64,000 nt of DNA from Mycoplana dimorpha. GTDB lineage: Bacteria; Pseudomonadota; Alphaproteobacteria; Rhizobiales; Rhizobiaceae. The stretch lies in the NCBI RefSeq assembly GCF_003046475.1, contig NZ_PZZZ01000006.1:1-64000 (forward strand), read 5' to 3'. The position numbers and the translations under genes are program-made. Shown here piece by piece: positions 54,708 through 64,000 of this stretch; the first letter of the stretch is position 1, and each line of letters starts with the position of its first letter. The notes under the pieces were generated by a model. That model ran no database searches. It was not told where the DNA came from and worked only from the letters and a program-made list of their open reading frames with translations.

Positions 54708-55646
54708 TCAGCTCTTTCGGATGCGATCCAATGCCTGCCTGATGCTATTTGCGCTGCTTGCGAGTTGCTCACGCTCTTCGTCAGACATTGCCGGCTCCGC
54801 TGTCTTTACGACGCCAATCCGGCCCACGACGCTTGGCAATGACAGAAAAACGCCGACGCTGTCCTGGAAACTACCGATCGGAATGATGGCATGTTCATCG
54901 GCCAGCACGATTTCGCAAATGCGGGCAGATGCGATGCCGATCCCGTACTGACTTGCGTCATGTCCCTCGATAATTGCGATATTCGCATAGCGCACGGCGT
55001 CTTCGAGCGCCGGCCGTACCTTCTCGAGCTTCTCGCCTCGTTGCTCACACAGTGCGGGGACCGGGATCCCTCCGATACGCGCAGAGGACCAAAGAAACAC
55101 CTGCGACGTGCCATGCTCGCCGACCACCTGCGCCTCGACAGAGGCGGGATCGATGTCAAAATGCCGGCCCAAATGGATCCGGAACCGCAGACTGTCCAGA
55201 AAGGTCCCGGCACTGAGCACCCGGCTGTGACCGGCGATCTCGCGCGTGATGTCGGCCAGCGGGTCGGGTGGGTCGGTCACGACAAGGAGAACGGCACCAG
55301 CCGCCGCGCCGGCGATCCTGGGCACGATGTCGCGATAGATCTCAGCGTTTTTACCGAGCAGTCTCAGTCGTCCTTCCGGATCATTGCGGTTGGTTGCGCC
55401 GCCGGCCTTTTCATTCATCCCGGAAGTGATCACCACGACACCTGCACCTTTCAGCGCGTCGTAGTCGCCGGCGACGATGTCAAGCCTGCGTCCGAGCGGG
55501 GTGCCGTACTGGATATCCGCTGCCACGGCGTCAGCGGTCTTGCGTGTCCGGTTGACGAGCACGATCTCCCTGGCGCTTCCACGAACCGCAGCCGCCATAG
55601 CGCATGCAGAGCCCACGTTTCCGGTGCCGACTATTCCTATCTTCAT
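54708..55646 (-). CDS. lactate/malate dehydrogenase family protein with altered active-site loop
   Basis: This 312-residue NAD enzyme is L-LDH-like: it has the opening KIGIVGTGNVGSACAMAA, VVVITSGMNEKAGG, catalytic GEHGTSQVFLWSSARIGG (His), and the Asp/Arg of FLDSLRFRIHLG. Two deviations are seen: the conserved TNPVD is TDPPD (Asn to Asp), and the substrate loop is GATNRNDPEGRLRLLGKN, one residue longer than in LDH with no usual Gln/Arg specificity position. It therefore may act on another 2-hydroxy acid or have lost activity. Its expected start ATG has only a weak ribosome site. Confidence 0.82.
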   Translation of the reverse strand: MKIGIVGTGNVGSACAMAAAVRGSAREIVLVNRTRKTADAVAADIQYGTPLGRRLDIVAGDYDALKGAGVVVITSGMNEKAGGATNRNDPEGRLRLLGKNAEIYRDIVPRIAGAAAGAVLLVVTDPPDPLADITREIAGHSRVLSAGTFLDSLRFRIHLGRHFDIDPASVEAQVVGEHGTSQVFLWSSARIGGIPVPALCEQRGEKLEKVRPALEDAVRYANIAIIEGHDASQYGIGIASARICEIVLADEHAIIPIGSFQDSVGVFLSLPSVVGRIGVVKTAEPAMSDEEREQLASSANSIRQALDRIRKS

Positions 55647-55663
55647 GTGACCGCTCTCGGCAT

Positions 55664-55680
55664 CTCAAACGCGATTTGAG
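55664..55680. promoter_or_regulatory. inverted repeat before the lactate/malate dehydrogenase gene
   Basis: CTCAAA-CGCGA-TTTGAG is a perfect 6-base palindrome with a five-base centre, 17 bases before the ATG. It could be an operator or small hairpin in the leader. No regulator can be assigned. Confidence 0.35.
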
Positions 55681-55867
55681 CAGAAATCGGGTCCACCGGC
55701 TTCGACCGAACGCAGTTCAAGGCACCGTTCACCAAGCTGCTCGCGGCATGCCCGACAAGGGATGACCTTGCGAGCAAGCGGCCTGTCGGCGATGCGTGCA
55801 GTGCTCAGGATCTGCCGGCTTCGATGGCAATGTCACCCTCGATCACCCGCCGCAGGTTGTCGAGCGT

Positions 55868-58565
<2,698 letters not shown>

Positions 58566-58853
58566 TTGACAAGCCTTTCTCGCGGATAACTCACCGGTCG
58601 GACTCGGCTAGGTGTTTAGTTCCAGAACTTGGTGGATCGGATCGACGATGCGTCGTTCCCGTTCCTTTGTCCAGCAGTTGCAGATGTGTGTCGTCACCGG
58701 AAAAGCAAGACCAACACCTCCTCACATGGAAGGGCCGAAGACATGGACGAACGTTGGATTGACGAGCAGTTGCCGCCGGCGCCGCTCCTGCCAGATCGAC
58801 CGAAGTGTCAGACGTGGAAGCTCGGACGTAACTCTGCCGCGCTCGACGGCCGA

Positions 58854-59978
58854 TCAGTCCCGAGAGTCCGTGTCTCCGCTCGGCGGAAGCCTGTCGGCAT
58901 TCTCATGCGAACCGGCTTGTATTGCCGGTATGCCAGCGGCGCGGCGCCAGGACGTATTTATGTCCCAGACGGCGATGAACATCGCTGCGATCATCGGGCC
59001 GATGACGAAACCGTTCAGCCCAGCCACCGAAATGCCGCCGAGGGTGGAGATCAGGACGACGTAATCCGGCATCCTGGTGGATTTGCCGACGAGTATCGGC
59101 CGCAGGAGATTGTCGACGAGGCCGATGACCAGCGTGCCGAAGGCGACCAGGATGATCGCCTGCCAGACCGCGCCGGAGATCAGGAGGTAAAGTGCGACGG
59201 GCAGCCACACGATGCTCGCTCCGACAGCGGGCACGAGCGCGAAGAATGCCATGACCACGGCCCACAGTACTGGAGCATGGATCCCCAGCACCCAGAAGAT
59301 CAAGCCGCCGAGGGCGCCCTGCAGGATTGCCACCAGGATGGACCCCTTCACCGTGGCGCGAACGACGACCGCGAATTTCTGCAGCAGCTCGTCCCGCTGC
59401 GACGCCCGCAACGGAATCGCGTCCCTGATCCTGCGTGTCAGGCCTGAGCCATCCCGCAGCAGGAAGAACAGAAGGTAGAGCATCACGCCAAGGGAGACGA
59501 TGAACTCGAGCGTGCTCTGCCCCACGGTGAGGGCGCGCGTGAGGACCAACTGGAGAAACTGGGAGAACAGCTGCGACAGCCGCTCACGGAGGGCGCCGGC
59601 AGTGGACAGATCGAAGCGGTCGAGCAGCCCTTTGACCCAGGCCGGCAGCATGTCGCCGACGCTCCTGAGGTACTGATTGACGTCCAGCCGTCCCGACTGA
59701 ATGCCGTCGTACAGGCTGTTGGCCTCAATCACCAGTGAGGAGGCGATCAGCATCAGCGGCACAATGACCAGCAGAACGACGAGCACGACGGTGATGATTG
59801 CGGTGAGGCCGGCGCGCTGCCCGGTGACCCACAACAGACGGCGGTAAAGCGGCGCGAAGACGATCGCCGCCACCACGCCCCAGAGGACGGCCCCGAAATA
59901 GGGCCAGATGATCAGTCCAAACGCCAGCGACGTCGCGACGAGGAGCCATAGAAACGCAAGATCCTCTATCGTGCGCAT
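58854..59978 (-). CDS. AI-2E (YdiK/TqsA) family transporter
   Basis: This 374-residue membrane protein has seven to eight hydrophobic segments (WLLVATSLAFGLIIWPYFGA, GLTAIITVVLVVLLVIVPLM, FIVSLGVMLYLLFFLLRDG) and the family signature LVIGLVDNLLRPILVGKSTR plus ISTLGGISVAGLNGFVIGP near the end. The family exports or releases small molecules; the AI-2 role is shown only for TqsA. Start has GGAGGCGAT just upstream. The hydrophilic tail of about 30 residues (AIQAGSHENADRLPPSG) runs beyond the family end. The 288 bases between its end and the Crp gene contain no convincing gene. Confidence 0.86.
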   Translation of the reverse strand: MRTIEDLAFLWLLVATSLAFGLIIWPYFGAVLWGVVAAIVFAPLYRRLLWVTGQRAGLTAIITVVLVVLLVIVPLMLIASSLVIEANSLYDGIQSGRLDVNQYLRSVGDMLPAWVKGLLDRFDLSTAGALRERLSQLFSQFLQLVLTRALTVGQSTLEFIVSLGVMLYLLFFLLRDGSGLTRRIRDAIPLRASQRDELLQKFAVVVRATVKGSILVAILQGALGGLIFWVLGIHAPVLWAVVMAFFALVPAVGASIVWLPVALYLLISGAVWQAIILVAFGTLVIGLVDNLLRPILVGKSTRMPDYVVLISTLGGISVAGLNGFVIGPMIAAMFIAVWDINTSWRRAAGIPAIQAGSHENADRLPPSGDTDSRD

Positions 59979-60118
59979 ATCGCCTCCGCAAAGCTCCGGA
60001 AGGGCGGGAGCATGCCACCATCGTATATCATTTCATCCAGGCTTGTAACGAACGCCACGTGCGCGACCGGCTAATGTCCTCATGGGCAATCCGGGGGCCG
60101 AAAGCTGCCAGTCCGCTT

Positions 60119-60177
60119 GCTTGCGCCAATTTGGTCATTCGTCCAAGCCGAGCAAAATGACCACAATTGGCGCAAGC
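60119..60177. repeat. long near-perfect inverted repeat in the AI-2E/DoxX divergent gap
   Basis: The 359-base gap (59979-60337) contains arms of about 21 and 22 bases: GCTTGCGCCAATTTGGTCATT at 60119-60139 (written here split as GCTTGCGCCAATT and TGGTCATT) and AATGACCACAATTGGCGCAA... ending at 60177, complementary save one extra base. A 16-base spacer separates them. Both neighbours are transcribed away from it, so it is not a normal terminator. No transposase is nearby. It could be a double operator, a regulatory cruciform or a small miniature element. Confidence 0.65.
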
Positions 60178-60337
60178 TGACTTGCATCCCTTTTGACTGC
60201 TGGCGAACTCTCGGCAGGCGTCAGCCAGCCGAGCCTCAGGCTTCTTGTCGTGATCATTGACACGGGTAAAAGCAGGCGTACGCTGACGGCAGCGTCCAGC
60301 CGTTGCGCAATGCCACGTCAGGCATGGGAATAGCGCG

Positions 60338-60748
60338 ATGATCGATCAGATTGCCGGCCCCTATGGCGTGCTTTTGTTGCGGCTTTGCCTCGGTGCAATG
60401 TTTGTTGCTCACGCCATGCTCAAGATCCGGGTATACACGATCCCCGGCACTGTGGACTACTTCAAGTCGCTCGGCCTTCCCGGCTGGCTGGCCTATGTGA
60501 CGATTGCAGCGGAACTGGGCGGCGCAGCCTGTCTCATTCTTGGAATCTGGCCGCGTTACGCCGCATTGCTGCTTGTGCCGCTCGTTTTTGGCACGATCGT
60601 GACCGTTCACGGCAAAAACGGATGGCTGTTCAGCAATACCGACGGCGGATGGGAGTACCCGGCCTTTTGGACGGCGTCTCTTTTTGCTGTTTTTCTTCTG
60701 GGAGACGGCGCGGCTGCGTTGGTCGCTTCGCCCTATCTTGGCTTTTGA
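60338..60748 (+). CDS. DoxX-family membrane protein
   Basis: This 136-residue protein has four membrane segments (GVLLLRLCLGAMFVAHAMLK, GWLAYVTIAAELGGAACLIL, YAALLLVPLVFGTIVTVHG, FWTASLFAVFLLGDGAAALV) and the DoxX motifs, including the conserved Glu in AELGG. DoxX members are found in thiosulfate-quinone oxidoreductase and redox stress settings; the function of most is unknown. The ATG follows GGGAATAGCGCG. It lies 59 bases ahead of the sugar-dehydrogenase complex on the same strand and may be co-transcribed. Confidence 0.83.
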   Translation: MIDQIAGPYGVLLLRLCLGAMFVAHAMLKIRVYTIPGTVDYFKSLGLPGWLAYVTIAAELGGAACLILGIWPRYAALLLVPLVFGTIVTVHGKNGWLFSNTDGGWEYPAFWTASLFAVFLLGDGAAALVASPYLGF

Positions 60749-60807
60749 CGCCCTGAAGCACTGCGAAAAGGCAGCGGGATGCGATTGCGTTCAACGAGAA
60801 CAGTTTC

Positions 60808-61317
60808 ATGGAGAAGTTCGTCGATTTAGCCGGCAGTCCGAACCCCACCCGTCGGCTGCTGTTGTTTGGGTTGGCGTCAGCCTACACGGCATCGTTGATC
60901 CCCTGGGCACTGGCACAAGAGGTGACCGAGAGCGACCAGAGCGCGTTCCAAACGCTCTCGTCGATTCTGACCGGCTGGCGGTCGCTCGATGCGGCGCAGG
61001 GCAAACGATTATACGCAGCGCTTGTCGCCGACGACCCGGGCTTTCCGGCTGCCGCCAAAGCACTGCTCGCCATGATCGAACAGCGCAAGACCGATCCCAT
61101 GCAGTTGCAAGAGGTGCTGGACGAGGAAAAGTCGCCGCTGGCTCTGGTTCCGTGGCGGATCGTGACCGCTTGGTACATGGGCATCGTCGGCGACGGCAGC
61201 AAGGCGCGATGCCTAGCCTTCGAGACCGCCCTCAATGCCGAGGTGGTCGCCGATGTGCTGAAGCCGCCGACCTATGCCTACGGCGCTTATGGTAGCTGGA
61301 CCAGCAAACCGCGCTGA
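60808..61317 (+). CDS. FAD sugar/polyol dehydrogenase small subunit
   Basis: This 169-residue exported protein has a Tat-like signal (PNPTRRLLLFGLASAYTASL, cleavage near ALA) and the small-subunit features of gluconate, fructose and sorbitol dehydrogenases: FQTLSSILTGWRSLD, AALVADDPGFPAAAKALLAM, and the C-terminal VPWRIVTAWYMGIVGDG with ETALNAEVVADVLKPPTYAYG. It carries no cofactor and serves to export and stabilise the large subunit encoded nine bases downstream. Confidence 0.85.
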   Translation: MEKFVDLAGSPNPTRRLLLFGLASAYTASLIPWALAQEVTESDQSAFQTLSSILTGWRSLDAAQGKRLYAALVADDPGFPAAAKALLAMIEQRKTDPMQLQEVLDEEKSPLALVPWRIVTAWYMGIVGDGSKARCLAFETALNAEVVADVLKPPTYAYGAYGSWTSKPR

Positions 61318-61326
61318 GGAAAAAAC

Positions 61327-62958
61327 ATGGCCGACAGATTGTCCGCGGATTTCGTCGTCGTTGGCTCGGGGATCATCGGTTCGCTGGCGGCGCGAAAACT
61401 CGCGCTCGCCGGAGCCTCGGTGATCATCCTCGAGGCAGGGCCGCGCGTCACGCTCGCCGAACTGGTGGCGCGGTTCAGGAATTCCCCGCGCCGCAGCGAC
61501 TGGATGTCGCCCTATCCTTCGGTGCCGTGGGCGCCGCATCCGATCTACCAGCCGGAGCCGAACAATCATATCGTGCAGGCCGGTGCATATCCCTACGCTG
61601 CCGAGTATATCCGCCAGGTCGGCGGCACGTCGTGGCACTGGGCAGCCCATGCCTGGCGCAACCTGCCCAACGATTTCAGGATCAAGAGCCTTTATGGCGT
61701 CGGCGTAGACTGGCCATTCGGTTATGACGATCTGGAGCCGTTCTACCAGGAGGCCGAGGAGATCATGGGGGTGTCGGGCGCCGACAACACCGGATCGCCG
61801 CGCCAAAAACCCTTTCCGATGGAGCCGGTGGCCGAACCCTATGCGATGCGTCGCCTGCGCGAGCGGCTCGCCCCCGAATACGAAGTCGTGTCCAACACCA
61901 CCGCACGCAACAGCCGCCCCTATGACGGGCGACCCGCATGCTGCGGCAACAATTCCTGCCAGCCGATCTGCCCGATCAATGCCCAGTATCATGGCGGACT
62001 TTCGGCGGACGCCGCCGAAGCGGCAGGGGCCAGGCTGATCGCCAACGCCAATGTCTACAAGCTCGAACATGACGAGAAGGGTAATATCACCGCGGCGCTC
62101 TACTACGATCCCGACAGGGCTTCGCATCGTGTTACTGGCAAGACCTTCGTCGTCGCCGCCAACGGCATCGAAAGCCCGCGGCTGCTGCTGCTGTCAACCA
62201 GCGACAAGTTTCCCAACGGGCTGGCCAACAGTTCCGATATGGTTGGGCGCAACTTGATGGATCACCCCAGTACCTCGCTGACCTTCGACGCCGACGAGGA
62301 CGTCTGGCTGGGACGCGGACCGCAAAGCCCAAGCTCCATTAACGTCATGCGCGACGGCCCGTTCCGCTCCGAGCATGCGCCCTACCGCCTCGACTTCACC
62401 AACATCTCGCGCGTCGATGGTGCGACGCGAGCCCTGATTGCGGCCGGCGTCTATGGCAGCGAACTGGGGAAACGTCTTCGATACAGCGCCGCTCGCGAGA
62501 TGAACGTGAAGAACGTGCTGGAGGTGCTGCCGGATCCAGAACGCAGGATCACCCTGAGTTCGGAGAAGGATGAGATGGGCATTCCCAAGCCTGAGGCGCG
62601 CTACTCGATCGACGATTACACGCGAAAAGGCCACGAACGCTCCCAGCAGGACTTCCAACGCATCGCCAATCTGATGGGCGGCAGCAACCTGCGCTTCAGC
62701 AAGGAGGGCGAGTTCGCCAACAACCAGCATATCTGCGGCACGCTCAGCATGGGAAATGATCCCAGGACGTCGGTCTGCGATCAATGGGGACGGGCGCACG
62801 ACCACGAGAATCTGTTCCTCGCCGGCACAGCCGTGCTCCCGACTTCCTCGACCTGCAATTCGACGGAGAACGGTCTTGCGGTGGCGCTGCGCTCGGTCGC
62901 CCATGTTCTGGAGCAGCAGGGCGCCTCGACCAGTGCAACTGGGATATCAAAGTCATGA
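61327..62958 (+). CDS. FAD (GMC) sugar/polyol dehydrogenase large subunit
   Basis: This 543-residue flavoprotein of the GMC family oxidises sugars, polyols or sugar acids in the periplasm and feeds electrons to the cytochrome subunit. It has the FAD motif DFVVVGSGIIGSLAARKLAL, QVGGTSWHWAAHAWR, a Cys cluster (CCGNNSCQPICPINA) that in the gluconate/glucose dehydrogenases holds an iron-sulphur centre, and the C-terminal HICGTLSMGNDPRTSVCDQW with LFLAGTAVLPTSSTCNSTEN catalytic His/Asn. No signal is present; it would travel with the small subunit. Its TGA overlaps the ATG of the cytochrome gene (ATGA). Confidence 0.89.
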   Translation: MADRLSADFVVVGSGIIGSLAARKLALAGASVIILEAGPRVTLAELVARFRNSPRRSDWMSPYPSVPWAPHPIYQPEPNNHIVQAGAYPYAAEYIRQVGGTSWHWAAHAWRNLPNDFRIKSLYGVGVDWPFGYDDLEPFYQEAEEIMGVSGADNTGSPRQKPFPMEPVAEPYAMRRLRERLAPEYEVVSNTTARNSRPYDGRPACCGNNSCQPICPINAQYHGGLSADAAEAAGARLIANANVYKLEHDEKGNITAALYYDPDRASHRVTGKTFVVAANGIESPRLLLLSTSDKFPNGLANSSDMVGRNLMDHPSTSLTFDADEDVWLGRGPQSPSSINVMRDGPFRSEHAPYRLDFTNISRVDGATRALIAAGVYGSELGKRLRYSAAREMNVKNVLEVLPDPERRITLSSEKDEMGIPKPEARYSIDDYTRKGHERSQQDFQRIANLMGGSNLRFSKEGEFANNQHICGTLSMGNDPRTSVCDQWGRAHDHENLFLAGTAVLPTSSTCNSTENGLAVALRSVAHVLEQQGASTSATGISKS

Positions 62959-64000
62959 GCCGTGCCGTGTCTGGCCTATTCGGCCGCATCGCGGTAGCGC
63001 TGGCACTGGCGGCGACCGCCTACGGGGTCACCAGCCCGGTCTTGGCCGCGGATGCAGAACTGATCGCCCGCGGCGAATATATCGCCACCGCATCCGATTG
63101 CATCGCCTGCCACACCGCGCCCGGCGGCGCAGCGATGGCCGGCGGCCTGGCGCTGTCGACTCCCATCGGTGCAATCATGGCGACCAACATCACGCCGTCG
63201 AAGCAAAACGGCATCGGCAACTATACGCTGAAGCAGTTCGACGCCGCGGTGCGCAAGGGCGTGCGCGCCGACGGCAAGCTGCTCTATCCAGCGATGCCCT
63301 ACACGGCCTATGCACTGCTTTCTGATGACGACGTCGCGGCACTTTATGCCTACTTCATGAATGGTGTGGCACCGGTCGAAACAAGGCCGCCGGAGACGAA
63401 GCTGCCATTCCCGTTCGACATCCGCCTGTCGATGGCCGGATGGAACCTGCTGTTCCTCGACAAGCGCCCGTTCGACCCGGACCCCGCCCACGACACCGAC
63501 TGGAACCGCGGCGCCTATCTCGTGCGCGGGCCCGCGCATTGCGGCACCTGCCATACACCGCGCAATCTCTTCATGGGCGAACAGGCGTCTTCCCAAATGG
63601 CGGGAGGCGATGTCGGCCCCTGGTATGCGCCCAACATCACATCCGACCCCAACAGCGGCATCGGCGGCTGGAGCGTGGAGGAACTGGTTGCCTACATGCG
63701 CGACGGCCATGTGGCCAAGAGTCAGGCGGCCGGCCCGATGGCTGAAGCAATCGACAACAGCCTCCGGTTCATGACGGAACCGGACTTGAAGGCCATGGCA
63801 GTCTACCTGAAAACCGTCCCCCCGGTTCGCGACCCGGCCGACACGCAGCCGGTCTTTGCCTGGGGCAGGCCGTCCGACGACCTGGCGAGCATCCGCGGCG
63901 CGGCGTGGCCGCAGGACCGCGATCAAATGAACGGGCCGCAGCTTTACGACGCCTATTGCGCGAGCTGCCATCAGGTGCAGGGCCAGGGCAGTTTTGAAGG
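62955..64000 (+). CDS. triheme cytochrome c subunit of the dehydrogenase complex, 3' end missing
   Basis: The window ends before the stop; 348 residues are visible. A Sec signal (VALALAATAYGVTSPVLA) is followed by three heme c sites: Cys49-Ile-Ala-Cys-His (CIACH), CGTCH near residue 196 and CASCH near 335. This matches the membrane-bound cytochrome subunit of gluconate, sorbitol and alcohol dehydrogenases, about 430-480 residues in full, which passes electrons to ubiquinone. A C-terminal anchor would lie outside the window. Start codon overlaps the previous stop. Confidence 0.9.
   Translation, partial: MSRAVSGLFGRIAVALALAATAYGVTSPVLAADAELIARGEYIATASDCIACHTAPGGAAMAGGLALSTPIGAIMATNITPSKQNGIGNYTLKQFDAAVRKGVRADGKLLYPAMPYTAYALLSDDDVAALYAYFMNGVAPVETRPPETKLPFPFDIRLSMAGWNLLFLDKRPFDPDPAHDTDWNRGAYLVRGPAHCGTCHTPRNLFMGEQASSQMAGGDVGPWYAPNITSDPNSGIGGWSVEELVAYMRDGHVAKSQAAGPMAEAIDNSLRFMTEPDLKAMAVYLKTVPPVRDPADTQPVFAWGRPSDDLASIRGAAWPQDRDQMNGPQLYDAYCASCHQVQGQGSFE

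Noticed and set aside
58629-59447. 272-residue frame starting between the Crp and AI-2E genes
   Set aside because: Most of it is antisense to the AI-2E gene; the first 75 residues have no recognisable feature.

Overview
The window reads as a high-GC alphaproteobacterial chromosome or megaplasmid segment, most likely from the Rhizobiales (Mesorhizobium, Aminobacter, Rhizobium or Agrobacterium relatives). The basis is the GC-rich codon use, the density of ABC uptake systems, and the family types: a ribitol locus, FixK-like Crp/Fnr, opine-type and PotABCD-type transporters. About 51 genes are supported. No tRNA, rRNA, CRISPR array, intact transposase or integrase was recognised.

Left part. 1-4824 (minus strand) is an amino-acid/opine-type ABC uptake operon ending in a class III alcohol dehydrogenase cut by the window edge. 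Its ATPase is fused to an N-terminal M14-like zinc hydrolase with all canonical catalytic residues present. 5367-20889 is a catabolic island: Rieske oxygenase, YbaK-like deacylase, class III aminotransferase, PotABCD-type transporter, VOC protein, flavin amine oxidase, BetI-like TetR regulator, SAM methyltransferase, two PYROXD2-like FAD oxidoreductases, a stand-alone GcvT-like protein and an 81-residue orphan. The same palindrome, TTGAA-N6-TTCAA, lies in all three promoter regions of the island, so its five transcription units probably form one TetR regulon for an N-methylated amine or quaternary ammonium substrate. A BetT-type BCCT transporter follows at 21216-23441.

Middle part. A DMT exporter is followed by two sugar/polyol uptake loci on the minus strand. 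24947-29743 is a YtfQRT-YjfF-like ABC transporter with a LacI-type operator upstream. 30200-37109 is a ribitol (adonitol) locus: D-ribulokinase, ribitol 2-dehydrogenase, single-NBD ABC transporter, and a divergent LacI regulator with paired palindromes in front of it.

37-46 kb is patchy. It has a LysR/quinone-oxidoreductase pair, a short FUSC-like membrane protein, a frameshifted NAD(P)-binding pseudogene, two unrelated secreted GH2 glycosidases (Sec and Tat routes) and a possible hydrolase remnant.

Right part. 45949-60748 looks like a stress/low-oxygen island: membrane protein, Hsp20 overlapping a Lon protease, PQQ-type sugar dehydrogenase, MFS transporter with a C-terminal ABM-like domain, DsbA-like and peroxiredoxin pair, an atypical lactate/malate dehydrogenase, a DnaK without DnaJ or GrpE, a Crp/Fnr regulator, an AI-2E permease and DoxX. 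60808-64000 is a membrane FAD sugar/polyol dehydrogenase complex (small subunit, GMC flavoprotein, triheme cytochrome c) truncated by the window end.

All functions are inferred from sequence motifs and family knowledge. No searches were run.
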